Positions 1-7,426 of a stretch of 64,000 bases of DNA are shown here, one piece after another. Position numbers and translations under genes: made by a program. The notes below the pieces were generated by a model that was given only the letters and a program-made list of their open reading frames with translations, did not search any database and had not been told where the DNA came from. The stretch is taken from contig JAJYXM010000016.1 of NCBI GenBank assembly GCA_021796435.1, forward strand, positions 626,625 through 690,624. Direction: 5' to 3'. Position 1 is the stretch's first letter. The number at the start of each line of letters is the position of its first letter. The DNA is from a bacterium (GTDB taxonomy: Bacteria; Patescibacteriota; Patescibacteriia; 2-12-FULL-60-25).

Positions 1-1060
1 GACGATTTTTTTGGTCAAGAATAAACTGCTCGTTACCGTTCATTGAAACTCGATTTCAGCCAAAAATGTCCAGGTGCTTCCCAGAGCTGGTCTCACGGAC
101 AAAGGGTGATGCCGCAAGGCTAACCCGGTCCTACATGCGCGCAAGCGTGAAAAAGTGAGGCTGCAACAGCTCGGGCGGCGTTCCTGACCCCAGGCGGTGG
201 GCGAAAGCTCACGTAAGCAGACGTGTGCGACGCGACAGCGAAGCACTCGTCGTAAGTCTTGAAAGGGGCTCTAGGGACTAGTCGGAGTGGCCTTCGGGTC
301 AAGCTGGCGAAACTGAAGCAACTGGCATGGAGGCTGGTCGTGTGGCGTTTGTGGGGCAGGAGGTGTTAGTGACCGATGGGTCGGCACCGATTGCTTTTGA
401 CGCGGTCTAGGCGTGCGTCCCTTCAGTGGGCATGAAGGAGTCGGGAAGGAAAGAGCTCGATGTCCGAGTGCGTCAAGACACGTCAGGATGGACCTGTGGT
501 CCATGCACGACGGCACAAGGCCTGTGAGAGATACTGTCGGATCTGTAGGATACTTCCCTCCTGGGGGGTGGATGGGCACGAAGGATCGCGCCGCAAGGTG
601 CACCGAAGTGACGCATCGCCTCCTCAACCATAGGGTCGGCCTACATGACGTGCCTTTAGGCCGTCACGCAGCAACGATACGTAGCCTGAAAAGCAAGCCA
701 AAAGCTTGAAGGGCGAGCGCGTTGCCGTCCACCTCTATACCGCAGGCAAAAAGCGGCGTCACGAGCCGTGCGGATAGGTTCGACGAACCGAATGGAGTGT
801 GGATTCGTTGAGTGCGGATTCAGCAGGAAAGCTTCCCAGCATGCGCGTCATGGCAAATGCGCGGCTAGGGGAGAGTTCTCTCGGAGACGTTAGGGATAGC
901 TGATTAAGTTCGGCTGCTGATGCGAGGCAGGCCTCATCAGGGGTGTCCGAAGAGCCACTCGGTCAACAACCACCAGACCGAATCTCGATGGCCCCGCCCT
1001 ATACGTTCTTTCTTCTACTATGCGAGCGTCCCCGATACAGGTGACGCTCGTTTCTTTTTT
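1..1060 (+). ncRNA. Large structured noncoding RNA, family not recognised
   Basis: No convincing protein is encoded here, but the stretch is dense in hairpins closed by stable tetraloops. Nested helices GGAC/GTCC, GGGT/ACCC and GCC/GGC close on a GCAA loop (97-131). A six-pair stem closes on GAAA (197-212), GGCC/GGTC on TTCG (289-300) and GCGCC/GGTGC on GCAA (588-601). Two further hairpins lie at 488-504 and 694-708. The unit ends in an intrinsic terminator at 1023-1060. The 5' end may be near 46, behind a weak TTGGTC/TACCGT promoter at 11-39, or outside the window. I saw no RNase P, tmRNA, rRNA, SRP or group II domain V signature. That it is one transcript is inference. Confidence 0.55.
1023..1060 (+). 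terminator. Intrinsic terminator of the structured RNA
   Basis: CGAGCGTC (1023-1030) pairs perfectly with GACGCTCG (1043-1050) around a 12-base loop and is followed by TTTCTTTTTT. This is a textbook plus-strand Rho-independent terminator with no coding gene before it, which supports a transcribed RNA upstream. Confidence 0.8.
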
Positions 1061-1161
1061 GCGTCTGATCCCGTCCTCTGTCGGCATACGACCGAGTCGT
1101 AGGAAACATCCGTCGAAAGCGAGCATAAACGCCAAGCGTCAAGTGCAGCACATAGCGACCT

Positions 1162-1197
1162 GCCCGCCATCGCTACGCTCAGGCGTTGCGGGCGGGG
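1162..1197. repeat. GC-rich inverted repeat (CCCGCCAT...GCGTTGCGGGCGGG type)
   Basis: The arms GCCCGCC and GGCGGGG flank a variable centre followed by GGCGTTGC. The same arms and the GGCGTTGCGGGCGGGG block occur on the other strand at 63807-63839 with a different centre, so this is a dispersed repeat and not a chance hairpin. Confidence 0.6.
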
Positions 1198-1299
1198 GCG
1201 TAGTGAGTCTCGACGGATTTTCCCGGCGAGTGGAGTCTAGCCGGCTCTTTTGGCGCCACCTTTTGTAAAAAGGTGGTAAAAAGATGCAAAAAGATTTCT

Positions 1300-1331
1300 G
1301 GATCCCGGATCAAGTCCGGGATGACAAAGAA
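1300..1331. repeat. Palindromic repeat, GATCCCGG/CCGGGATGAC family
   Basis: GATCCCGGA and TCCGGGATG form an inverted repeat ending in ATGACAAAGAAA. Relatives lie at 5697-5723, 5783-5836, 35402-35470, 36070-36106 and 48770-48807. This copy lies just downstream of glyA and could fold in its 3' untranslated region. Confidence 0.75.
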
Positions 1332-1344
1332 ATGAAAATTTTAT

Positions 1345-2673
1345 TTATACCTCAACCGGGAATCTGTCGCAGAGCATCTTGACCTCTGCGGCGATATCGG
1401 AATAGAAAGCGTCCTGCAGGCTTGCGCGGAATTCCTTGAGCAGCGCGAGGCGTGATTCTTTGTCTCCCGGAAGCTGTACATCTTTGATTTTTTCGGCCAC
1501 GCGGGACATGAAATCGGCGATGAGCGCCATTTCGTCTTTGCCCATGGCGCGCGTCGTGACTGCCGGAGTGCCGAGGCGTAGGCCGCTGGGATAGAAAGGC
1601 GTGCTGGGATCGCCGGGTATCATGTTCTTGTTGGTGTAGATATGCGCGGCTTCGAGGGCTTCATGCAAAAACACGCCGCGGCCGTTGCCACCAGGCGTCA
1701 GGTCGACGAGCAACAGGTGATTATCGGTACCTCCGGAAACTAACTTGAAGCCATGTTCGATCAGGCCGTCGGCCAAGGCACGAGCATTCTCCACGATGCG
1801 TCGAGAATAATCCTTGAATTCCGGCTGTGATGCCTCGTGTAACGCGACGCCTATGGAGGCGATAGCGTTCATGTGCGGACCGCCTTGTAACCCAGGTATG
1901 ATGGCTTTATCTATCTTTTCCGGCAGTTCCGCGTCCTTGGCCAATCCTTTCTCGGTCACCATGATCATCGCGCCGCGCGGACCGCGTAGCGTCTTGTGCG
2001 TCGTGGTCGTGATCAGATGTGCGAAGGGCGCTGGGGAGGGATGTGCGCCGCCGACGATAAGTCCGCTGATATGCGAAACGTCAGCGACAAGATAGGCGCC
2101 GATTTCGTCAGCGATTTTCCCGAAACGTTCGAAATCTATCAGACGCGGCAGGGCCGTACCGCCGCACCAGATCAGCTTGGGTTTATTCTCTTGAGCGGAT
2201 TTTTCGAGCGCTTCGAAATCTATCTGCCCATCGGGCAATACGCCATACGGTACGCTTTTCCAGAATTTTGAAGTCGCGGAGAATTTCCAGCCATGCGTCA
2301 GATGACCTCCGTGCAGCAGATCAAGTCCCATGAAAGCGTCTCCAGGTTCGAGTAGGGCGAAATAGACGGCGAAGTTAGCCGGACTGCCGGAATAGGGCTG
2401 TACGTTGACGTAGGGAACGCCAAAAAGAGATTTGGCGCGGTCTCGCGCTAGATTCTCCACCTTGTCGACGGCTATATTCCCGGAGTAGTAGCGTTTGCCC
2501 GGATAGCCTTCGGCATATTTGTTGGTCAGAGATGATCCGAGGGCTTCCATCACAGCAGGACTGACGTAGTTTTCGCTGGGGATGAGCGCTAAGCCGTCAC
2601 GCTGGCGTGTTTGTTCGAGCTTCAGGAGCTCGGCCATCTGCGGATCTTTTTGATCGAGAAAATTGTATTGCAT
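1345..2673 (-). CDS. glyA: Serine hydroxymethyltransferase
   Basis: A PLP enzyme that interconverts serine and glycine and supplies one-carbon units on tetrahydrofolate, in the cytosol. The 442-residue length fits the family. The PLP lysine is K227 in TTTTHKTLRGPRG; the N-terminal IPSENYVSP block and the EGYPGKRYYSGN block are also typical. The usual Ala-Tyr-Pro-Arg stretch near residue 175 reads ALPR, a Tyr-to-Leu change seen directly. The ATG at 2673 matches the family N-terminus; no strong Shine-Dalgarno sequence precedes it. It stands alone, divergent from the acyltransferase-like gene, and its 3' end borders a palindromic repeat. Formyl-tetrahydrofolate from this pathway would feed the fmt gene elsewhere in the window. 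Confidence 0.96.
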   Translation of the reverse strand: MQYNFLDQKDPQMAELLKLEQTRQRDGLALIPSENYVSPAVMEALGSSLTNKYAEGYPGKRYYSGNIAVDKVENLARDRAKSLFGVPYVNVQPYSGSPANFAVYFALLEPGDAFMGLDLLHGGHLTHGWKFSATSKFWKSVPYGVLPDGQIDFEALEKSAQENKPKLIWCGGTALPRLIDFERFGKIADEIGAYLVADVSHISGLIVGGAHPSPAPFAHLITTTTHKTLRGPRGAMIMVTEKGLAKDAELPEKIDKAIIPGLQGGPHMNAIASIGVALHEASQPEFKDYSRRIVENARALADGLIEHGFKLVSGGTDNHLLLVDLTPGGNGRGVFLHEALEAAHIYTNKNMIPGDPSTPFYPSGLRLGTPAVTTRAMGKDEMALIADFMSRVAEKIKDVQLPGDKESRLALLKEFRASLQDAFYSDIAAEVKMLCDRFPVEV

Positions 2674-2762
2674 GGAGGAATGTTAGAACCGCATGCATTT
2701 TCTGCCAAGTAGAAAAGTTATCCACAGATGTTTTGATTCAAGATTCGAAGCTTGGTCTTGGT

Positions 2763-2791
2763 TTGACTTTAGCCGTGAAAAGAACTTAAAT
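2763..2791 (+). promoter_or_regulatory. Promoter of the hexapeptide acyltransferase-like gene
   Basis: TTGACT (2763-2768), a 17-base spacer and TTAAAT (2786-2791) match a vegetative promoter. It gives a leader of about 25 bases before the ATG at 2825, which has a GGAGG site at 2813-2817. Confidence 0.55.
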
Positions 2792-2824
2792 TGCGGCGTA
2801 CCTTTTTGCAGCGGAGGCAGACGC

Positions 2825-3829
2825 ATGGACCTGACGAATATCGACCCGAATGCCACAACGGACTTCGTTCCGCGAGTGAAAGATTTGTTCTATGGCTGCG
2901 TAGGGATTGAGGAGTTGGATCTCCCGGAGGTCTTGGAGCCGGAAATCTACGGCCCGCCCAGGCTCCTTAGGCTTTTTCGGCCCAACGCCTACCCTTGGGA
3001 GGCGCTCGATGAACTTGATTTGTTCATGACAGCGTTGTGCAAGAGGTTCGATCCGAGGATCCTCGAGGAAAAGCATTATGACGCTGCTATGGGGGAGATG
3101 GTCGAGGGGAGAGGCACGGCGGATAACCGGCGCAGATCCATCATCGTCAAGCAGAACATGACGCATCTTTATCCCTGTATTCGGGATGCGTGCAAATATA
3201 TAGCCTTCGGAGCGGTCCTGGATTGGCAGGCTGAAAAGCAGCGAGGTGGTCGCGATTGCGTGATCGACGGCAGCGTCTCGTTGGCTGGTAGGGTTTTTCT
3301 GGGCGATAAAGTTCAGCTTCGCGATAATAGTGCCATCATCGGTCCCGCGGTCATAGGCGACGATCGGACGTTCAATGATGATGCTTTCGATCCCAAGAAG
3401 CAGGTCGGGATCGGCGGCGTCATCGGCGACGGCGTCAAGGTGAAACGATCGATCGTCCGCGCCGGGGCGTACATCAGTTCCGGCACCGTCGTGAAGCATT
3501 CGATCATCGGTCGAGGCGTGGTGATGGATCCGGGTGCCACGATCCTGTACAAGCGCTTCGACCGCGAGGAGATCACGATCCGTCGCTTCGACGGCAGGAA
3601 AGGAGCGGAAGTGTTCCACACCGGCCGTCAGCGTCTCGGGGTCTTCATCGGAGATCGGTGCAACGTGGGCAGCGTGAGGCTGCATCCGGGCGTCATCCTG
3701 ATGCCGGGTTGCCAGGTGCCGACCCGCATCGGCGAACTTCGCGCTGGCGTCTATACTCCGGAGTTCTTCAAGCGGAAGCCGAAGAAGCAAAAGAACGCGA
3801 AGACTGAAGAGACTCCTACTGCCGGCTGA
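2825..3829 (+). CDS. Left-handed beta-helix (hexapeptide repeat) acyltransferase-like protein
   Basis: From about residue 170 to 325 the protein has hexapeptide-type repeats (for example VIDGSVSLAGRVFLGDKVQL and IGDGVKVKRSIV), the hallmark of left-handed beta-helix acyltransferases and of the C-terminal part of sugar-1-phosphate nucleotidyltransferases. No nucleotidyltransferase signature is visible in the first 160 residues, which I do not recognise. The C-terminus is lysine-rich. The start at 2825 is set by GGAGG seven bases upstream. The gene is free-standing, with its own promoter and a strong terminator, unlike the overlapping genes that follow. The substrate is unknown; a cell-surface sugar is a guess. 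Confidence 0.7.
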   Translation: MDLTNIDPNATTDFVPRVKDLFYGCVGIEELDLPEVLEPEIYGPPRLLRLFRPNAYPWEALDELDLFMTALCKRFDPRILEEKHYDAAMGEMVEGRGTADNRRRSIIVKQNMTHLYPCIRDACKYIAFGAVLDWQAEKQRGGRDCVIDGSVSLAGRVFLGDKVQLRDNSAIIGPAVIGDDRTFNDDAFDPKKQVGIGGVIGDGVKVKRSIVRAGAYISSGTVVKHSIIGRGVVMDPGATILYKRFDREEITIRRFDGRKGAEVFHTGRQRLGVFIGDRCNVGSVRLHPGVILMPGCQVPTRIGELRAGVYTPEFFKRKPKKQKNAKTEETPTAG

Positions 3830-3881
3830 TCAGCCTATGCGCGGACTCCTCAAACTCTGACAACCTCCGTGGGGACCTCCT

Positions 3882-3926
3882 ACAGCTCTGATGCGTCCAT
3901 CCTGGATGCGCCGGAGCTGTTTTCGT
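3882..3926 (+). terminator. Intrinsic terminator after the acyltransferase-like gene
   Basis: ACAGCTC (3882-3888) pairs with GAGCTGT (3914-3920). An inner GCGTCCA/TGGATGC hairpin fills the loop, and TTTTCGTTT follows. Confidence 0.75.
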
Positions 3927-3979
3927 TTGCCTCAAATATTACGCTCGAGTAACCTATGCGCATGCCCCGTTAGAAATTT

Positions 3980-4249
3980 ATGTGGTATGTTTACGTACTC
4001 CACAGCGTAAAAATACATCAGTGGTATACCGGTTCGACGAATGATCTAAGAAAAAGAATCTTATCCCACAATAAATTGATTAATAAATCGACAAAATTCG
4101 GTGCGCCGTGGAGATTGATATATTACGAAGCTTGTATGAATGAAAAAGACGCTAGAGCAAGAGAAAAGTACTTGAAATCCGGTATGGGAAAAAGATATCT
4201 GAAGAACAGGATGAAATCTTTTTTGTCGCTTATTTCTAACGGGGTATGA
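3980..4249 (+). CDS. GIY-YIG endonuclease domain protein (UPF0213/YhbQ-like)
   Basis: An 89-residue single-domain protein of the GIY-YIG nuclease superfamily. It shows WYVYVLHS at the start, WYTGSTNDLRKR with the second half of the motif and the conserved arginine, and a downstream EKYLKSG helix typical of the small UPF0213 members. The family cuts DNA, but the role of these stand-alone copies is not well established. The gene is visibly more AT-rich than its neighbours. Its stop overlaps the murC start by four bases (ATGA), so the two are probably co-translated. Recent acquisition is possible but not shown. Confidence 0.85.
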   Translation: MWYVYVLHSVKIHQWYTGSTNDLRKRILSHNKLINKSTKFGAPWRLIYYEACMNEKDARAREKYLKSGMGKRYLKNRMKSFLSLISNGV

Positions 4250-5712
4250 ATATCAGGGAAATCAAATCGGCCCATTTCGTGGGTATCGGCGGAATCAATA
4301 TTTCGGCCGTGGCAAAGCTTCTGTTGGCTCAGGGCGTAAGGGTCTCCGGTTCGGATCAGGCGGAGAACGAACAGGTTAGATTCTTGCGTGAACGCGGAGC
4401 GAAAGTCGCGATCGGACATTCGGCGGAGAACGTGCCTGCGGATGCCGAAGTCCTTATCCATACGTCTGCCGCTCCGGAGAATAATCCGGAACGTGAAGAG
4501 GCGAGACGGCGCGGTATCCCCGAAATGACGAATTTCCGTTTTTTGGGCGAATGGTTCAATGACGAGAAGACGATCCTGGTGACGGGGACACACGGTAAAA
4601 GCACGACGACCGGCATGCTCGCTTTGATGCTGATCGAAGCGGGTTTCGATCCGAATGTGATTCTGGGCAGCAAACTGCCGCAGTTCGTAGACGGAAATTT
4701 GAGGCTAAGCACGAAGCACGAGGTGCGGGGTACGAATATGTTCGTGATAGAGGGAGACGAGTATGCGCGACATTTTTTGGAGTTCCAACCATATGCGACG
4801 TTGATAAACAACATCGAGCTTGATCATACAGACATCTATCCGACGTTGGAGATTTATGTCGATGCGTTCCGTGAGCTGCTGGACAAGATGAAAGACGGCG
4901 GAATACTCGTCGTCAACATCGGTGATGAACGCGTCTTCGGTCTGTTGCGCAAGATGCAGGAAGTTCTGAAAGCACGGCGAATTAATGTCGTGACGTTCAC
5001 GGATGATGCCGACGTAGAGAAGGCGGCGCGCGACGCCGGCTTTTCCCCATGGAAGGTCAGCCACAGCGCAGCAGATGATTCGACTGAGATGCAGTTGTCG
5101 AAAGATGGGGTGACGTATCGGTTCTTTTTGCGCGTGCACGGATCGCATAACGCGCTGGATGCGGCCGGTGCGTCATTGCTGGCTCTGCAGCTCGGGGCGC
5201 CATACGAAAAAATAGCAGCCGCTTTGGACAGGTTCACCGGCATCTGGAGGCGTTTCGAATCCTTGGGCGAGATGAACGGCGCGAAGGTCTATTCCGATTA
5301 TGGCCATCATCCGACGGCTGTCGCCGCTACGTTGTCTGCGGCGCGTGAATTGTATCCCGACAGCCGCTTGGTCTTGTGCTTCCAGCCGCACCATCGTAAC
5401 CGCACGAAGAATCTTTTCCAGGATTTCGTGCCTTCATTCGATTTGGCGGACGCCTTGGTCTTGTGCGAGATCTATGATGTGGCGGGCAGGGATGCCTCGG
5501 AAGATGCGGATGTCTCTTCGCGCCAACTCGTCGATGCGATCAAGGAGAGGGATGAGGAACGAGGAGTGGAACGGCTGGTCGAGTTCGCCGCTGATCCGGA
5601 GTCGAGCATCAGACGAGTCAAGGATTTGGCCAAACCGGGCGATGTCGTCATAATAATGGGAGCAGGCGATATCGACGATGCGATCAGAGCCGTGATGTCA
5701 TCCCGGACTTGA
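4246..5712 (+). CDS. murC: UDP-N-acetylmuramate--L-alanine ligase
   Basis: A cytosolic Mur ligase that adds L-alanine to UDP-MurNAc using ATP. The N-terminal nucleotide-sugar motif reads FVGIGGINISAVAKLL where most members have GIGGxGMS. The ATP P-loop GTHGKSTTTGML lies near residue 113, the EGDEY catalytic segment follows, and YGHHPTAV and FQPHHRNRT lie in the C-terminal domain. The length of 488 fits. It overlaps the GIY-YIG gene by four bases and precedes murB. The last codons (ending SSRT) and the stop come from a palindromic repeat at 5697-5723, so the original C-terminus has been replaced or extended. Confidence 0.95.
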   Translation: MNIREIKSAHFVGIGGINISAVAKLLLAQGVRVSGSDQAENEQVRFLRERGAKVAIGHSAENVPADAEVLIHTSAAPENNPEREEARRRGIPEMTNFRFLGEWFNDEKTILVTGTHGKSTTTGMLALMLIEAGFDPNVILGSKLPQFVDGNLRLSTKHEVRGTNMFVIEGDEYARHFLEFQPYATLINNIELDHTDIYPTLEIYVDAFRELLDKMKDGGILVVNIGDERVFGLLRKMQEVLKARRINVVTFTDDADVEKAARDAGFSPWKVSHSAADDSTEMQLSKDGVTYRFFLRVHGSHNALDAAGASLLALQLGAPYEKIAAALDRFTGIWRRFESLGEMNGAKVYSDYGHHPTAVAATLSAARELYPDSRLVLCFQPHHRNRTKNLFQDFVPSFDLADALVLCEIYDVAGRDASEDADVSSRQLVDAIKERDEERGVERLVEFAADPESSIRRVKDLAKPGDVVIIMGAGDIDDAIRAVMSSRT

Positions 5713-5723
5713 TCCGGGATCTA
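5697..5723. repeat. Palindromic repeat overlapping the murC stop codon
   Basis: GTCATCCCGGACTTGATCC followed by GGGATC is the reverse-oriented match to the repeat at 1300-1331. The TGA stop of murC lies inside its central segment. Confidence 0.8.
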
Positions 5724-5782
5724 GACTCTTTTGGACCCTAGCCTTTGCTGAAATTTCGAAAACAGAAAAATAATCATAATAA

Positions 5783-5836
5783 CCGGATTCCCCGGTCGTG
5801 CCACGTTATGCGTGGTCAAGCCGTGGAATGACAAAG
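5783..5836. repeat. Palindromic repeat upstream of murB
   Basis: GGATTCCCCGG at the left and GTGGAATGACAAAG at the right are the ends of the same repeat family, with an inner CCACG/CGTGG hairpin. It fills most of the murC-murB gap and ends a few bases before the murB start. Confidence 0.65.
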
Positions 5837-5840
5837 CGAT

Positions 5841-6824
5841 ATGCATGAATTGACCGAGCAACAAATCAAGACATTCCTGTCAGTCTTCCCTGAAGCCAAA
5901 CGCGATGAGCCTCTGTCGGCGCATACTTATCTGAAGATAGGCGGGCCGGCACAGCTGTATTTCGACGCCAAGACCGCGGATGACTTGATCGGCGCCATCG
6001 AGACGGCGAAGGCACAGAATCTGCCTTGGTACATCTTAGGCGGCGGTTCGAACGTCTTGGTTTCGGACGACGGATACAAAGGTTTGGCTATCCGTTTCAG
6101 CGAACAGATATTCACCGTGCGCGAACGCACTGTCGTTTCCTCGGCCGGTGCGTTGATGGTCTTGGTGGCGAAGGCGGCGGCGGATGCGGGTTTGACCGGG
6201 TTCGAGTGGGGGACGACCGTCCCGGGGACCGTCGGCGGTGCGATCTACGGTAATGCCGGATGCTTCGGCGGCGAGATGAAGGATCTGGTCGTGACGGTGG
6301 ATGTGTACGATCCGGCGACGTCGAAACGCCGAGCGTTGCCGAAAGCCGAATGCAAGTTCGGCTATCGCGACAGCTTCTTCAAGCACAAGAATCTGGTCAT
6401 ACTGAAGACATTGCTCTCGCTCGCTCCGGGCGATAAGGATGCGATCAAGACGCGCGTCGAGGAATTGCAGGCGAAACGGAAGGCCTCGCAGCCACAGGGT
6501 GAATTCAGCGCCGGATGCATGTTCAAGAATTTCGAATTCAAGGACGAAGCCGAGCTTGAGATACTGAAGCGCCAAGGGGACGAGATCCCTGAAGACATGT
6601 TGAAAAGGAAGACCATCTCCGCCGGATGGTTGATAGACAAACTGGGCCTGAAGGGCATGAACGTCGGAGCCGCGAAAGTCAGCGATACCCATGCCAATTT
6701 CCTCGTCAACACCGGAGGTGCGAGGGCGCAGGATGTGTTGCAGTTGACTTCGTTCATCAAGATGAAAGTCCGCGATGAGTTGGGTGTCATGTTGGAAGAT
6801 GAGGTGCAGCTGGTAGGTTTTTGA
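5841..6824 (+). CDS. murB: UDP-N-acetylenolpyruvoylglucosamine reductase
   Basis: An FAD enzyme that reduces the enolpyruvyl group to make UDP-MurNAc, the substrate of MurC. The FAD-binding GGGSNVLV lies near residue 66, followed by GTTVPGTVGGAIYGNAGCFG and YRDSFFK. The position that holds the catalytic serine in the Escherichia coli enzyme is a cysteine here (SAGCMFKN, near residue 225); a thiol could serve as proton donor, but that is inference. The start is the first ATG after the repeat. The length of 327 residues fits the family, and murC lies directly upstream. Confidence 0.95.
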   Translation: MHELTEQQIKTFLSVFPEAKRDEPLSAHTYLKIGGPAQLYFDAKTADDLIGAIETAKAQNLPWYILGGGSNVLVSDDGYKGLAIRFSEQIFTVRERTVVSSAGALMVLVAKAAADAGLTGFEWGTTVPGTVGGAIYGNAGCFGGEMKDLVVTVDVYDPATSKRRALPKAECKFGYRDSFFKHKNLVILKTLLSLAPGDKDAIKTRVEELQAKRKASQPQGEFSAGCMFKNFEFKDEAELEILKRQGDEIPEDMLKRKTISAGWLIDKLGLKGMNVGAAKVSDTHANFLVNTGGARAQDVLQLTSFIKMKVRDELGVMLEDEVQLVGF

Positions 6825-6963
6825 GGTTGTAATTTTTTAGGCGTTTAGACCGTATTACTGGATGAAGGCGATGCGACGCGGAAGGGCCTATTGACCGGAT
6901 TTTGCAACATGTTGCGCGTCGGATATCATCTTAATGTAGTCTAATTATTAATCTTTCGGTTAT

Positions 6964-7281
6964 ATGACTATCAATATTCGTGCGGTAGGTATGGAATTGA
7001 CGCCTGCCATCCGCGATTATGTCGAGGAAAAGATGCAGTCCCTGGATAAGTTCGTAGAAGGGATATTGAACATGGACGTGGACATCGGTCTGGATACGCA
7101 CCACCATAACAAAGGCGAGATATACTCCTGTTCCGTAGTGGTCCAATTGCCTCAAGAAGTGATCAAGGTGGAGAAGACGGAAAAGAACCTGTACAAAGCA
7201 ATCGACAAGGTGAAGGATCATCTGCGTGAATCCGTGGTCAAGATGAAGGAAAAGAGGCGCGACGAAAAGAGGAAGGAATAG
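6964..7281 (+). CDS. hpf: Ribosome hibernation promoting factor, short form
   Basis: A 105-residue protein that starts MTINIRAVGMELTPAIRDYV and continues with the basic VEEKMQSLDKF and DKVKDHLRESVVKMKEKRR segments, typical of the HPF/YfiA N-terminal domain. The family binds the small ribosomal subunit in slow growth and blocks the mRNA/tRNA channel. The C-terminal dimerisation domain of the long form is absent. It sits alone between murB and secA, next to secA as often seen in bacteria. No Shine-Dalgarno site precedes the ATG. Confidence 0.92.
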   Translation: MTINIRAVGMELTPAIRDYVEEKMQSLDKFVEGILNMDVDIGLDTHHHNKGEIYSCSVVVQLPQEVIKVEKTEKNLYKAIDKVKDHLRESVVKMKEKRRDEKRKE

Positions 7282-7297
7282 CGGTTTTATTCGTTCG

Positions 7298-7351
7298 AAG
7301 GGGGTGTAACCCCTCCTGACCTCCCCCTTAACATAAGGGGAGGAGGTTTGG
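7298..7351. repeat. Pyrimidine-rich inverted repeat between hpf and secA
   Basis: GGGGTGTAACCCCTCC is followed by CTCCCCCTTAACATAAGGGG and AGGAGG. The CTCCCCTT/AAGGGGAG arms form a hairpin that may end the hpf transcript, though no T-run follows directly. It may belong to a separate dispersed repeat family. Confidence 0.45.
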
Positions 7352-7426
7352 TCAAATCATACAAGTTAGATTGTTGCTGTGGGTTTGTAATTCTTGGGGT
7401 TTAGGGCTAGAATGCGCCTACATAAT

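Larger units (their letters stand above)
1061..1344. other. Intergenic region made largely of repeats
   Basis: I see no gene here. It holds a GC-rich inverted repeat at 1162-1197 that recurs inverted near 63807-63839, a nine-pair hairpin CCACCTTTT/AAAAGGTGG at 1256-1276, and a palindromic repeat at 1300-1331 next to the 3' end of glyA. Confidence 0.6.

Noticed and set aside
413-709. 98-codon open frame in the 5' region, with several others of similar size on both strands
   Set aside because: Compositions are arginine/proline-rich without family features, frames overlap on both strands, and the stretch is explained better by RNA helices.
1-1060. Group II intron, group I intron, RNase P RNA, tmRNA or SRP RNA
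   Set aside because: No domain V hairpin of the GAGC...GTTC kind, no reverse transcriptase, no GAGGAAAGTCC box, no GGTTTCGAC tmRNA start and no convincing SRP apical loop could be found.
2786-3790. Long minus-strand frame opposite the acyltransferase-like gene
   Set aside because: It is the mirror of the hexapeptide gene, is histidine/aspartate-rich, and lacks any start signal or recognisable domain.
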